NCBI RefSeq assembly: GCF_027922325.1 | Contig: NZ_BSFL01000001.1 | Span: forward strand, 186,001-250,000 | DNA from: Methylopila turkensis | Lineage (GTDB): Bacteria; Pseudomonadota; Alphaproteobacteria; Rhizobiales; Methylopilaceae | Length of the DNA: 64,000 nucleotides | Direction: 5' to 3' | Part shown: in pieces, positions 19,070-27,072 of the stretch | How positions within the stretch are numbered: the stretch's first letter is position 1 | Layout: every line of letters begins with the position of its first letter | Made by a program: the position numbers and the translations under genes | Notes under the pieces: model-generated | Database searches by the model: none | Told to the model about the DNA's origin: nothing | Seen by the model: only the letters and a program-made list of their open reading frames with translations

Positions 19070-20410
19070 CTATCTCGACAGCCGCTCCAGCGCCCGCGCC
19101 CTACCGATGAACGGCAGCAGCTTCGCGAGCTCCGGGCCGTGCGGCTCGCCGGTCAGCGCGATTCTCAGCGGCGCGAACAGTGCGCGGCCCTTGGCGCCCG
19201 TGGCGGCGGAGACCGCGGAGGTCCACGCCTTCCAAGTGGTCTCGTCCCACGGCTCGGTCGGCAGCAGCGCCAAGGCTTCGGCCACGAGCCTTGCGTCCTC
19301 CGGCGCCGGCCGCGCGGCCTCGGGCTTAAGCGGACGGGTCGCGATGCGCCACCAGTCGGCCGCCTCCCCGAGCGTCGCGAGGTTGCCGCGCACCGCCTCC
19401 CAGAACGCCGGCCCGCCTTCGACGCCGAGGGCGCCAAGACGATCGGCCACGGCGTCGTGCGGCAAGGCGTGCAGCGTCTTGGCGGACAGCGCCGCAAGCT
19501 CCTCCATGTCGACGCGGGCCGGAGCGCGCGACAGCCGCGAAAGCTCGACCAGGCCCGCCAGTTCGTCGAGCGAGGAGACCGGCCGCACCGCCTCCGCCGA
19601 GCCGATCAGCACGGCGTAGGCCGCGACCGCGAGCGGCTCGATCCCCTGCTCCCGCAGCGTGCGGAGCGACAGGCTGCCCTCGCGCTTCGACAGCCCGGCC
19701 CCGTCGGCGGAGGTCAGCAGGTTGTGATGGGCGAAGGCCGGCGGCGGCGCGCCGAGCGCCGCGAACATGTCGATCTGCGCCGCGGTGTTGGTCACATGGT
19801 CCTCGCCGCGGACCACGGCGGTCACGCCAATGCCGGCGTCGTCGACGACGCTCGTGAAGACGTAGAGGAACGAGCCGTCGTCGCGACGGACCACCGGGTC
19901 CGACAGGCTGGACAGGTCGAAGCCCTGCGCTCCCCGCACGCCGTCCGGCCATTCGACGCGGCCGCCCGACAGCCGGAAGCGCCAGTGCGGGCGCCGGCCC
20001 TCGGCCTCGAGCGCGGCGCGGCGCTCGGCGGTCAGGCGGAGCGCGGCGCGGTCGTAGACCGGCGGTCGGCCTGACGCGCGGGCGAGCTTGCGGGCGAGTT
20101 CGAGCTCCGGCTCGCTCTCGTAGGCCGGATAGACCCTGCCCTCCGCGACCAGCCGGTCGAACGCCGCGGCATAGGCGTCGTCGCGATCGGACTGCCGCAC
20201 CTCGGCGTCCGGCGTCAGGCCGAGCCAGGCCAAATCCTGTCGGATGCCATCGACATACTCCTCGCTCACGCGGGCGCGGTCGGTGTCGTCGAGCCGGAGC
20301 ACGAAGCGCGCGGCCTGCTTGCGCGCCATCAGCGCGTTCAGCAGCAGCGTGCGGGCGTTGCCGAGATGGAGGAAGCCGGTAGGCGACGGCGCGAAGCGGT
20401 AGACGGCCAT
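19070..20410 (-). CDS. gltX: Glutamate--tRNA ligase
   Basis: Class I aminoacyl-tRNA synthetase that charges tRNA-Glu (and tRNA-Gln where GatCAB is used). The 446-residue protein shows RFAPSPTGFLHLGNARTLL with the HIGH-type signature HLGN, YPAYESEPELE, WRFRLSGGRVEWPDGVRG, VVRGEDHVTNTAAQ and a KMSKS-type loop reading GAGLSKREGSLS, in which the first lysine is glycine. Alphaproteobacteria often have two GluRS paralogues; this divergent one may be the second, with tRNA-Gln preference, but that cannot be decided here. The start ATG at 20408-20410 was chosen by alignment to the family start (MAVYRFAPSPTG). Confidence 0.93.
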   Translation of the reverse strand: MAVYRFAPSPTGFLHLGNARTLLLNALMARKQAARFVLRLDDTDRARVSEEYVDGIRQDLAWLGLTPDAEVRQSDRDDAYAAAFDRLVAEGRVYPAYESEPELELARKLARASGRPPVYDRAALRLTAERRAALEAEGRRPHWRFRLSGGRVEWPDGVRGAQGFDLSSLSDPVVRRDDGSFLYVFTSVVDDAGIGVTAVVRGEDHVTNTAAQIDMFAALGAPPPAFAHHNLLTSADGAGLSKREGSLSLRTLREQGIEPLAVAAYAVLIGSAEAVRPVSSLDELAGLVELSRLSRAPARVDMEELAALSAKTLHALPHDAVADRLGALGVEGGPAFWEAVRGNLATLGEAADWWRIATRPLKPEAARPAPEDARLVAEALALLPTEPWDETTWKAWTSAVSAATGAKGRALFAPLRIALTGEPHGPELAKLLPFIGRARALERLSR

Positions 20411-20418
20411 GCCGGCGC

Positions 20419-20943
20419 TCACCGGCCGCAGTCGCGGAGCCACATGCCGCCGGTCGGCGTCAGCTCCGGATCGGGATTGCCGCTCCAGTAGGCGAAGGCG
20501 CGCTGCAGTTCGGGCAGGAACACCGCCGCCGGCGCGGGGGCGTCTAGCCCGGCGGGCTCCGCGCGGCGGAAGCGCTCGTCGAAGAAGTGGATCGGCGAGG
20601 CCGGGGCGTCGTCGTCCTGCGCCTCGGCCTCGGACCGGGCGCCGATGCGCCCGCCGGGCGTCGTCGGCGTCTTCGAGGCCCGACGCGGATCGAGCACCAG
20701 CTCGGCGTAGCTCTCGCCCGTGCCGGTCGCGGCGGCGAGCCGGAATCGGTACTGCGCGCCGGAGCCGAGCGACATGGCGAAGCCGAACGGGCTTTCGGCG
20801 CTGGCGCGGCTGATCGGCGCGAAGCGGAGCGCCCCCGTCTCGCCTTCCGCCGGCCGGTAGGTCGCGGCGCCCAGCGTGCAGCCGGCGGCGTCGGCCTGTC
20901 CCGACAGCGCCGCGAGCATGGCGAGGGCCGCGGCCGCCTTCAC
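20419..20943 (-). CDS. Hypothetical exported protein
   Basis: Not recognised. 174 residues with a clear signal peptide (MKAAAALAMLAALSGQADAAGC, cleavage after about residue 20). The mature protein is polar, with two cysteines (one near the mature N-terminus, one in LRDCGR at the C-terminus) that could form a disulfide. Its GTG start overlaps the nadE stop by three bases, so it is probably co-translated with nadE. Confidence 0.7.
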   Translation of the reverse strand: MKAAAALAMLAALSGQADAAGCTLGAATYRPAEGETGALRFAPISRASAESPFGFAMSLGSGAQYRFRLAAATGTGESYAELVLDPRRASKTPTTPGGRIGARSEAEAQDDDAPASPIHFFDERFRRAEPAGLDAPAPAAVFLPELQRAFAYWSGNPDPELTPTGGMWLRDCGR

Positions 20944-22628
20944 CTCGCCGCTCCGGGATCGCGGAAGCGGTTGACGATGGGATAGCGGCGATCGCGCCCG
21001 AAGTTGCGCGCCGTCACCTTCACGCCAGGCGCGGCCTGCCGGCGCTTGTACTCGGCGAGGTAGAGCAGCCGCTCGACCTTGCGCACGGTCTCCTCGTCGA
21101 AGCCGTCCGCCACCAGGTCGCCGACGCGCCGCTCATCCTCGACGAGCCCGTTCAGGATCGCGTCGAGCACGTCGTAGGGCGGCAGGCTGTCGGCGTCCTT
21201 CTGGTTCTCGCGCAGCTCGGCGGTCGGCGGCTTGTCGATGATCGCGACCGGGATGACGTCGCCGTCCGGCCCGAGCGCGTCCTCCGGCTTCCAGCCGTTG
21301 CGGAGCGCCGAAAGGCGGAACACCTGCGTCTTGTAGAGGTCCTTGATCGGGTTGAAGCCGCCGTTCATGTCGCCGTAGAGCGTGGCGTAGCCGACGGACA
21401 TCTCGGACTTGTTGCCGGTGGTCACGACCATCGGCCCGAACTTGTTGGAGATCGACATCAGCAGCATGCCGCGGGCGCGGCTCTGCAGGTTCTCCTCGGT
21501 GACGTCGCGGTCGCGGCCTTCGAACAGCGGCGCGAGCACGGCCTCGAAGCCTTCGACCGCGGGCGCGATCGGCAGAGTGTCGTAACGGACGCCGAGCGCG
21601 CGGGCGCAAGCGTCCGCGTCCCGCAGGCTGTCGCCGGAGGTGAAGCGATAGGGCAGCATCACGCAGCGCACGCGCTCGGGCCCGAGCGCGTCGACCGCCA
21701 TCGCGGCGCAGAGCGCCGAGTCGATGCCCCCGGACAGGCCGAGCACCACGCCGGGAAAGCCCGACTTGTTCACATAGTCGCGCAGGCCCAGCACGCAGGC
21801 GCGGTAGTCGGCCCGGTCGCCCTCCTCCAGCGTCGCCTTCGGCCCGCCCTCGCAACGCCAGCGGCCGTCCGCGCCCTTGCGCCAGACCGTGGTGACGACC
21901 TCGTCCACGAAGCCGCGCATCTGGAAGGCGAGCGAGCGGTCGGCGTTGAGCGCGAAGGAGCCGCCGTCGAAGACAAGCTCGTCCTGCCCGCCGATCTGGT
22001 TGAGGTAGACCAGCGGCAGCCCGCTTTCGACCACGCGGGCGGCGACCACGTTGACGCGCGTCTCCGCCTTGCCGCGCCAGTAGGGCGAGCCGTTCGGCAC
22101 GAGCAGGATCTCGGCGCCGGTCTCGGCGAGGCAGTCGACCACCTCGTCGCCCCAGATGTCCTCGCAGACGGGCACGCCGACGCGCACGCCCCGGACCGCG
22201 ATCGGCCCCGGCAGGGGACCGGCCGCGAACACGCGCTTCTCGTCGAACACGCCGTAATTGGGCAGGTCGACCTTGTAGCGCAGGCCCGCCACCGCGCCGC
22301 CCGCGAGGTGGGCGTAGGCGTTGTAGAGCCCGCTTTCGTCCTTCCACGGCAGGCCGATCAGCGCGTCCGGCCCGCCGTCGGCGGTGTCGGCGGCGAGCTC
22401 GTCCAGCGCGGCGCGGCAGGCCTCCTGGAAGGCCGGCTTCAGCACCAGGTCCTCCGGCGGATAGCCGGCGAGGAACAGCTCCGAGAACATCACCACGTCC
22501 GCGCCCTGCCCCGTGGCCTCCGCCCGGAGCCGGCGGGCGAGCGCGAGGTTGCCGCGCACGTCGCCCATGACCGGATTCGCCTGGGCGAGCGCGATGCGGA
22601 GCGTGTCGGGCGTGTGGGCTGCGGCCAT
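20940..22628 (-). CDS. nadE: Glutamine-dependent NAD+ synthetase
   Basis: Last step of NAD synthesis: amidation of deamido-NAD using ammonia from glutamine. The 562-residue protein has an N-terminal nitrilase-type glutaminase (about 1-270) with catalytic E in FSELFLAGYPPED, K in YKVDLPNYG and C in VCEDIWGDE. It is followed by the ATP-pyrophosphatase synthetase domain (SGGIDSALCAA at about 305, TTGNKSEMSVGYATLYGDM, IIDKPPTAEL). Length and order are normal for the two-domain bacterial enzyme. A small exported protein gene is coupled downstream. Confidence 0.96.
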   Translation of the reverse strand: MAAAHTPDTLRIALAQANPVMGDVRGNLALARRLRAEATGQGADVVMFSELFLAGYPPEDLVLKPAFQEACRAALDELAADTADGGPDALIGLPWKDESGLYNAYAHLAGGAVAGLRYKVDLPNYGVFDEKRVFAAGPLPGPIAVRGVRVGVPVCEDIWGDEVVDCLAETGAEILLVPNGSPYWRGKAETRVNVVAARVVESGLPLVYLNQIGGQDELVFDGGSFALNADRSLAFQMRGFVDEVVTTVWRKGADGRWRCEGGPKATLEEGDRADYRACVLGLRDYVNKSGFPGVVLGLSGGIDSALCAAMAVDALGPERVRCVMLPYRFTSGDSLRDADACARALGVRYDTLPIAPAVEGFEAVLAPLFEGRDRDVTEENLQSRARGMLLMSISNKFGPMVVTTGNKSEMSVGYATLYGDMNGGFNPIKDLYKTQVFRLSALRNGWKPEDALGPDGDVIPVAIIDKPPTAELRENQKDADSLPPYDVLDAILNGLVEDERRVGDLVADGFDEETVRKVERLLYLAEYKRRQAAPGVKVTARNFGRDRRYPIVNRFRDPGAAR

Positions 22629-22693
22629 GCCGCCCGTCTAGCGCCAAGCCGCTCCCGCCGCAATCGCGGCGAGGACGGTGACGCGCACCATCC

Positions 22694-23020
22694 TCAGTTC
22701 AGGCGGATTTCGGTGCGCACCGGCCGGAAATCTGCCGGGCCGATCAGCGCCTTGTGCCCGACGCGCACGGAATGAAGCATCCCCTCGATCTCGCGCCGCC
22801 ACCAGTCGAGGAAGGAGCGCAGGACCGGATAGTCCGGCGCACGGTCGTACTCCTGCCAGACATAGGTCTGAAGCAGCGCCGGATGGTCCGGCAACCGATA
22901 GAGAATCTCGGCGGTCGTCAGGCCGAAACCGTCGAGCTGGCGGGCGAACTCGCCCGTCGGCCGCGTCAGCGCGGGCTTCGTCGCTTCGTGGGGGGTTGAG
23001 GAGATTTCGCGTCCGCTCAT
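22694..23020 (-). CDS. Usg family protein
   Basis: Small protein (108 residues) of the alphaproteobacterial Usg family, whose function is not known. The core LTTAEILYRLPDHPALLQTYVWQEYDRAPDYPVLRSFLDWWRREIEG and HSVRVGHKALIGPADFR matches the family throughout. The ATG at 23018-23020 has a GGGAG site six bases upstream. Longer frames to 23086 add low-complexity arginine-rich residues and were not used. Confidence 0.85.
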   Translation of the reverse strand: MSGREISSTPHEATKPALTRPTGEFARQLDGFGLTTAEILYRLPDHPALLQTYVWQEYDRAPDYPVLRSFLDWWRREIEGMLHSVRVGHKALIGPADFRPVRTEIRLN

Positions 23021-23252
23021 TTCAAGCTCCCTCGCTGGCGGGCGCGGTCGCCAGCGCGCCCTGACCTCATGTTGAGACGTCGACACCCATCATGACAATT
23101 CTCTGAAGTTAAAAATCTATTGATATCATGTTGTTAGCAGCATTTTCCGGCGAGTGCCAGCAGGCGGCTAAGCATCCGGCGATCCGGGAGCAAGCCGCCG
23201 CCGTATGTCGACTTGGCTTCCGCGCCGACAACAACAACAAGAGACGGTCCCG

Positions 23253-23777
23253 ATGCGCTCCGCCGCCCTCGCCTTCGCCGTCATGGCCGCCGTCCTCGTT
23301 CTGGCCGCGCCCGAAGCGCGCGCCGGCTGCTTCGACGACTGCTTCGGCTCGAAAATGCAGAGCGACACCGACGACATCGTCGCGAAGGACTTCGCCCGCG
23401 AATGCCGCGCGACCTGCGACGCGCAGTCCGCCGAGCGGATGGAGCGCGCCGGCCTGGACCCCGCCCGCCTGAAGGCGTGCAAGGCCGAGCGCCTCAGCCT
23501 CGCGCAGTTCCGCGACGTGCGCGCCGCAAGCCCGTCTTATAGGGTGCAGTCGAACATCTTCCTGTGGGATGTGGTGAACCCCTACCCCGACAAGGCGCTG
23601 ACCCGGATCGAGGTCTCGACCCAGACCCTGGAGCTGCAGGAGCTGACCCTGACCGGCACGGGCCTCGCGCCGCCGTCCTCGACCGCGACCTTCGTGATCC
23701 CGGAGTTCTATGAGGGCTATCCCGCCGTCCGCTTCACCGCCAAGATCCGCGCGATCTGGGCGTGCGAGGTGAAATGA
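23253..23777 (+). CDS. Hypothetical cysteine-containing exported protein
   Basis: Not recognised. 174 residues with a signal peptide (MRSAALAFAVMAAVLVLAAPEARA) and a mature N-terminus rich in cysteine pairs (GCFDDCF, ECRATCD, ACK) that looks disulfide-bonded, plus a beta-rich C-terminal half ending RAIWACEVK. Its stop overlaps the ATG of the DUF488 gene, so the two form a unit. An AT-rich stretch (23095-23150) upstream probably holds the promoter; TTGAGA-N16-GACAAT at 23072-23099 is one candidate. Confidence 0.65.
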   Translation: MRSAALAFAVMAAVLVLAAPEARAGCFDDCFGSKMQSDTDDIVAKDFARECRATCDAQSAERMERAGLDPARLKACKAERLSLAQFRDVRAASPSYRVQSNIFLWDVVNPYPDKALTRIEVSTQTLELQELTLTGTGLAPPSSTATFVIPEFYEGYPAVRFTAKIRAIWACEVK

Positions 23778-24244
23778 GCGAACTGTTCACGATCGGCTAC
23801 GAGGGCGCGACGCCGTCGGCGCTCGCCGACGCGCTGGTGGAGGCCGGCGTCGAGGTGCTGGTGGACGTGCGCGCGGTGGCGAACTCGCGCCGGCCCGGCT
23901 TCTCCAAACGGGCGCTCGCGGCCGGGCTCGACGAGCGCGGCGTCGGCTATCTGCACCTGCGCGCCCTCGGCACGCCGGCGGACGGCCGCGCCGCGGCCCG
24001 CGCCGGACGTCACGCCGAGATGCGGACGATCTTCGAGGAGCACCTGCGCACCGAAGGCGCCCAAGACGAGTTGCGCGATCTGAAGGAGCTCGTCCGCACC
24101 GGTCGCCGGCTGTGCCTCCTCTGCTTCGAGCGCGAGCCGGAGCACTGCCACCGGCAGATGATCGCCGAACGCGTCGACGCCGCGCTCGACGACGTCACGA
24201 TCGCGCATCTGCACCCGTTGCCGGCCGGCTTCGTTCCGGACTGA
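23774..24244 (+). CDS. DUF488 family protein
   Basis: 156-residue protein of the DUF488 family with the N-terminal FTIGYEG motif, VLVDVRAVANSRRPGFSKRAL, and a C-terminal LLCFEREPEHCHRQMIAE motif. The C...CHR pattern is the family's conserved C-terminal element. The biochemical role is unproven. Its ATG overlaps the stop of the preceding exported protein (ATGA). It ends facing the cyanuric acid operon. Confidence 0.88.
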   Translation: MSELFTIGYEGATPSALADALVEAGVEVLVDVRAVANSRRPGFSKRALAAGLDERGVGYLHLRALGTPADGRAAARAGRHAEMRTIFEEHLRTEGAQDELRDLKELVRTGRRLCLLCFEREPEHCHRQMIAERVDAALDDVTIAHLHPLPAGFVPD

Positions 24245-24270
24245 AGCCGCGCGCGGCGCTTCTTGCGAAC

Positions 24271-24371
24271 CCGCCGTCATGCCCGGCGCAGCCGGGCATC
24301 CACGACTTGGGCGTCGAACGCTGCGGCGGAGGAAAGTCCTGGATGCCCGCGAAGGCGCGGGCATGACGGCG
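24271..24371. repeat. Palindromic ATGCCCG repeat in a convergent gap
   Basis: The left end CCGCCGTCATGCCC and right end GGGCATGACGGCG form an inverted repeat of about 100 bases with inner GGGCATCCACGACTTGGGCG and CCTGGATGCCC. Related copies are at 62963 (with the same ATCCACGACTTG), 54765 and 5692. It lies between the convergent stops at 24244 and 24409. Confidence 0.8.
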
Positions 24372-24408
24372 AGCGTGGACCAGCCCCAGTCGACCCTCAA
24401 GCCGGCCC

Positions 24409-25095
24409 TTATGCGGCCGAGCGCGCGGTTCCGGCGGAGATCGCGGCAATGGCGGAGGCGGAATCGGACACCCAGCCGAAGATGCCGCCCTGCGCCTTGA
24501 TCATCTTCAGCCCGTATTCGTGGAACTCCGAGAAGTAGGAGGCGCAGCAGTCGCCGAGCACCACGCAGCGGTAGCCGCGGTCGTTCGCCTCGCGCACCGT
24601 GGTGTTGACGCAGACCTCGGTGGTGACGCCGCAGACGAGCAGCGTGTCGATCCCGCGGTTCCGCAGCATCAGCTCCAGATCGGTCTGGTAGAAGGCGCCC
24701 TTGCCCGGCTTGTCGATCACCGGCTCTCCGGGCGCCGGCGCGAGGTCGGCGATGATCTCGTGGCCGGCCTCGCCGCGGATCAGGATGCGGCCCATCGGGC
24801 CGGGCGCGCCGATGCGCAGCGACGGGTCCCCGCGCTCGACCTTGGCCTTCGGCGCGTCGGAGAGGTCCGGCCGGTGGCCTTCGCGGGTGTGCACCACGAG
24901 CAGGCCCGCCCCGCGCGCCGCCGCCAGAATCGCCTGGCACGGCCCGACCGCTGCGGCGAGGCGGCCGACGTCGTTGCCGAGCGTCTCGCCGAAGCCGCCC
25001 GGCTCCAGGAAGTCGCGCTGCATGTCGATGATGATGAGCCCGGTCCTCGCGAGGTCGACGAGGATGGGCTGCGGCTCTGCTGCGATTTCGATCAC
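24409..25095 (-). CDS. Isochorismatase-like cysteine hydrolase, biuret/triuret hydrolase group
   Basis: Amide-cleaving cysteine hydrolase of 228 residues. The triad is visible: D24 (IIDMQRDF), K132 (DKPGKGAF) and C162 (TTEVC), in the same contexts as in BiuH (31445-32149), to which it is paralogous (shared [29 protein letters not shown]). The substrate cannot be read off. A triuret hydrolase (TrtA) or a second biuret hydrolase is the best guess because it closes the cyanuric acid operon. The GTG start at 25093-25095 has a GAGGAG site six bases upstream. Confidence 0.82.
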   Translation of the reverse strand: MIEIAAEPQPILVDLARTGLIIIDMQRDFLEPGGFGETLGNDVGRLAAAVGPCQAILAAARGAGLLVVHTREGHRPDLSDAPKAKVERGDPSLRIGAPGPMGRILIRGEAGHEIIADLAPAPGEPVIDKPGKGAFYQTDLELMLRNRGIDTLLVCGVTTEVCVNTTVREANDRGYRCVVLGDCCASYFSEFHEYGLKMIKAQGGIFGWVSDSASAIAAISAGTARSAA

Positions 25096-25123
25096 GGCGC
25101 ACTCCTCGTCCGGGAATGAGGCG

Positions 25124-25507
25124 TCAAGCCTCGTCGATCACGCTCACATGGGCCGCGACGACCTTCCATCCGTCGGGAAAGCGGACCCAGGTCTGGCTCT
25201 GCCGGCCGATGCGGCCCGGCGCGCCGTCGCGGCGGAACAGCGTGTTGGCGACCGCGAAATCGCGGCCGTAGGTGGTGATCAGCGTGCGTTCGAGCGTGCG
25301 CGCGAGGCCCTGCGGCGAGCGCGCCCGCCGGAACGCGCGGATCGCGTCCATGCCGTAGAGGTTCTCCCCGCCGCCGTAGCGCAGCGTCAGCGGATCGTCG
25401 CGGAACAGCGCCTCGAGCGTCGGCACGTCGTTGCCGACGAGCGCGGCCTCGTAGGTCGCAAAGGCGGCCTCTACCTCGGCCTTCACCTCGGGAATGTCGA
25501 TCTCCAA
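25124..25507 (-). CDS. atzH: AtzH-like 1,3-dicarboxyurea decarboxylase/amidohydrolase accessory enzyme
   Basis: 127-residue NTF2/SnoaL-fold protein (DUF3225). In Pseudomonas sp. ADP, AtzH converts 1,3-dicarboxyurea, the product of AtzE-AtzG, to allophanate, the AtzF substrate. The family core is visible: [52 protein letters not shown] and a C-terminal WKVVAAHVS. The start is TTG at 25505-25507, supported by a perfect AGGAGG that overlaps the atzE stop five bases upstream; no ATG or GTG fits. It lies directly after atzE in the operon. Confidence 0.88.
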   Translation of the reverse strand: MEIDIPEVKAEVEAAFATYEAALVGNDVPTLEALFRDDPLTLRYGGGENLYGMDAIRAFRRARSPQGLARTLERTLITTYGRDFAVANTLFRRDGAPGRIGRQSQTWVRFPDGWKVVAAHVSVIDEA

Positions 25508-25516
25508 CGTCGCCTC

Positions 25517-26875
25517 CTAAAACGCCGGGACGCGAACGCCAGCGACGCCGTCGCGCTCCAGCGCGCGGGCGACCCGCAGAGCGTCCGCCTCCCGCCACGG
25601 CGGCGCGATGATCTGCACGCCGAGCGGCAATCCGTCGTCGAGCCAAACGGGCACGGCCGCGACCGGCAGGCCGATGAACGAGATCGGCTGGGTGAACAGG
25701 CCGAGGTTCGGCCGCACCGGCAGCGTCTCGCCGCCGAGCGTGAATGTGGTCTGGCCGAGCTTCGGCGCGCGGCAGGGCGTCGCCGGCGCGATCAGGATGT
25801 CGACCTCTTCGAACGCCTTCGCGACGGCGCCGGCGAACCAGCGGCGGAAGCGCTGCGCCTGCGCGACGAAGGCGGCCGGCACCGTCGCGCCCGCGATCAG
25901 GCGGTCGCGGACGGCGGGGTCGAAGTCGTCCGGCCGCGTCCTTAGCCGGTCGAGATGCAGCGCCGCTCCCTCGGTCGCGGAGATCACATAGGCCGCCGCG
26001 CGTGCGCGCGCCGCTTCGGGCAAGGTGACGGCCCGGTCCGCGCCGAGGCTGTTCGCGACGCGCGCCACCGCCTCGAAGCAGTCGGGCTCGCCCTTCTCGG
26101 CGAAATAGCCGCCGAGCGTCGCGATCCGGAGGCCGGCGACGCCGTCCTCCAGCGACGCGGTCGCGGGCTCCGGATCGCGCGTGGTCGTCGCGGCGTCGGC
26201 CGCGTCCGGCCCCTGCATCGCGTCATAGGCGAGCGACAGCAGCCGCACGGAGCGCGCCAGCGGCCCGACATGGTCGAAGCTGTGGACGAAGGGAAAGGTC
26301 CCGGCGCGGGTCAGCCGGCCGTAGGTCGGCTTCAGGCCGAAGCACCCGCACAGCGCCGACGGCACGCGGATCGAGCCGTTGGTGTCCGAGCCCAGCGCCA
26401 CGTCGACGAAGCCGGCCGCCACCGCGGCGCCCGAGCCGCCGGAGGAGCCGCCGGTCATGCGGGTCAGGTCGTGCGGGTTGCGCGACGGGCCGTCATGGAC
26501 GTTCTCGCCGGTGAAGTCATAGGCGTACTCGCCCATGTTCAGCCCGCCGAGCAGGACCGCGCCCGCCGCCTCCATGCGGCGGACGAGCTCCGCGTCGCGC
26601 TCCGCCGGGGCGCGTTCGCGGTTGATCTTCGATCCGGCGCGGGTCGGCAGGCCGGCGATGTCGAACAGGTTCTTGGCCGCGAAGGTGACGCCCGCGAGCG
26701 GGCCGCCGGCGCCGGAGGCGTCCTGCGCGCGCGCCGCCGCCACCGCACGGTCGGCGGTGACGTCGGTGAAGGCGCCGACACGGCCGTCATGCGTCGCGAT
26801 CCTGGCGAGCGCCGCTGAAACCGTCTGCTCCATGGCGCCGGACGATTGGGATTTGACGGATGCGGACGCGGTCAT
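25517..26875 (-). CDS. atzE: AtzE-like 1-carboxybiuret hydrolase (amidase signature family)
   Basis: Amidase of 452 residues that, with AtzG, deaminates 1-carboxybiuret during cyanuric acid breakdown. The Ser-cisSer-Lys triad is present: K68 (TFAAKNLFDIAG), the GGSSGG loop at 142-147, and nucleophile S168 (SDTNGSIRVPS). TGENVHDGPSRNPHD and TYGRLTRAGTFPFVHSFDHVG are typical of the AtzE subgroup. The ATG at 26873-26875 overlaps the atzG stop (ATGA), which argues for coupled translation; a second in-frame ATG at 26833 is possible. Confidence 0.9.
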   Translation of the reverse strand: MTASASVKSQSSGAMEQTVSAALARIATHDGRVGAFTDVTADRAVAAARAQDASGAGGPLAGVTFAAKNLFDIAGLPTRAGSKINRERAPAERDAELVRRMEAAGAVLLGGLNMGEYAYDFTGENVHDGPSRNPHDLTRMTGGSSGGSGAAVAAGFVDVALGSDTNGSIRVPSALCGCFGLKPTYGRLTRAGTFPFVHSFDHVGPLARSVRLLSLAYDAMQGPDAADAATTTRDPEPATASLEDGVAGLRIATLGGYFAEKGEPDCFEAVARVANSLGADRAVTLPEAARARAAAYVISATEGAALHLDRLRTRPDDFDPAVRDRLIAGATVPAAFVAQAQRFRRWFAGAVAKAFEEVDILIAPATPCRAPKLGQTTFTLGGETLPVRPNLGLFTQPISFIGLPVAAVPVWLDDGLPLGVQIIAPPWREADALRVARALERDGVAGVRVPAF

Positions 26876-27072
26876 GGACGGAACACCGGGGCAGGCTCCA
26901 GCTCGTCGTCGAACGCGAAGCCGGACACGAGACGCGCCGCGGCCATCGTCGCGGCGAGATGGGCGAGGGTCGAGGCGCGGGCCTCCGGCGCGACGGTCAG
27001 GCCGAGCAGCGCGGTCGCCGCGTCGAGATGCGCCTCGAGTTCGGCCGGCGAGAGCGGCGGGACGGCGCTCAT
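26872..27072 (-). CDS. atzG: AtzG-like small subunit (DUF4089)
   Basis: 66-residue protein of the DUF4089 family. In Pseudomonas sp. ADP the equivalent AtzG forms a heterotetramer with AtzE and is needed for its stability and activity. The sequence has the family pattern LSPAELEAHLDAATALLGLTVAPEARASTLAHLAATMAAARLVSGFAFDDELEPAPVF. It overlaps atzF upstream and atzE downstream by four bases each, the tightest coupling in the operon. Such small genes are easily missed. Confidence 0.88.
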   Translation of the reverse strand: MSAVPPLSPAELEAHLDAATALLGLTVAPEARASTLAHLAATMAAARLVSGFAFDDELEPAPVFRP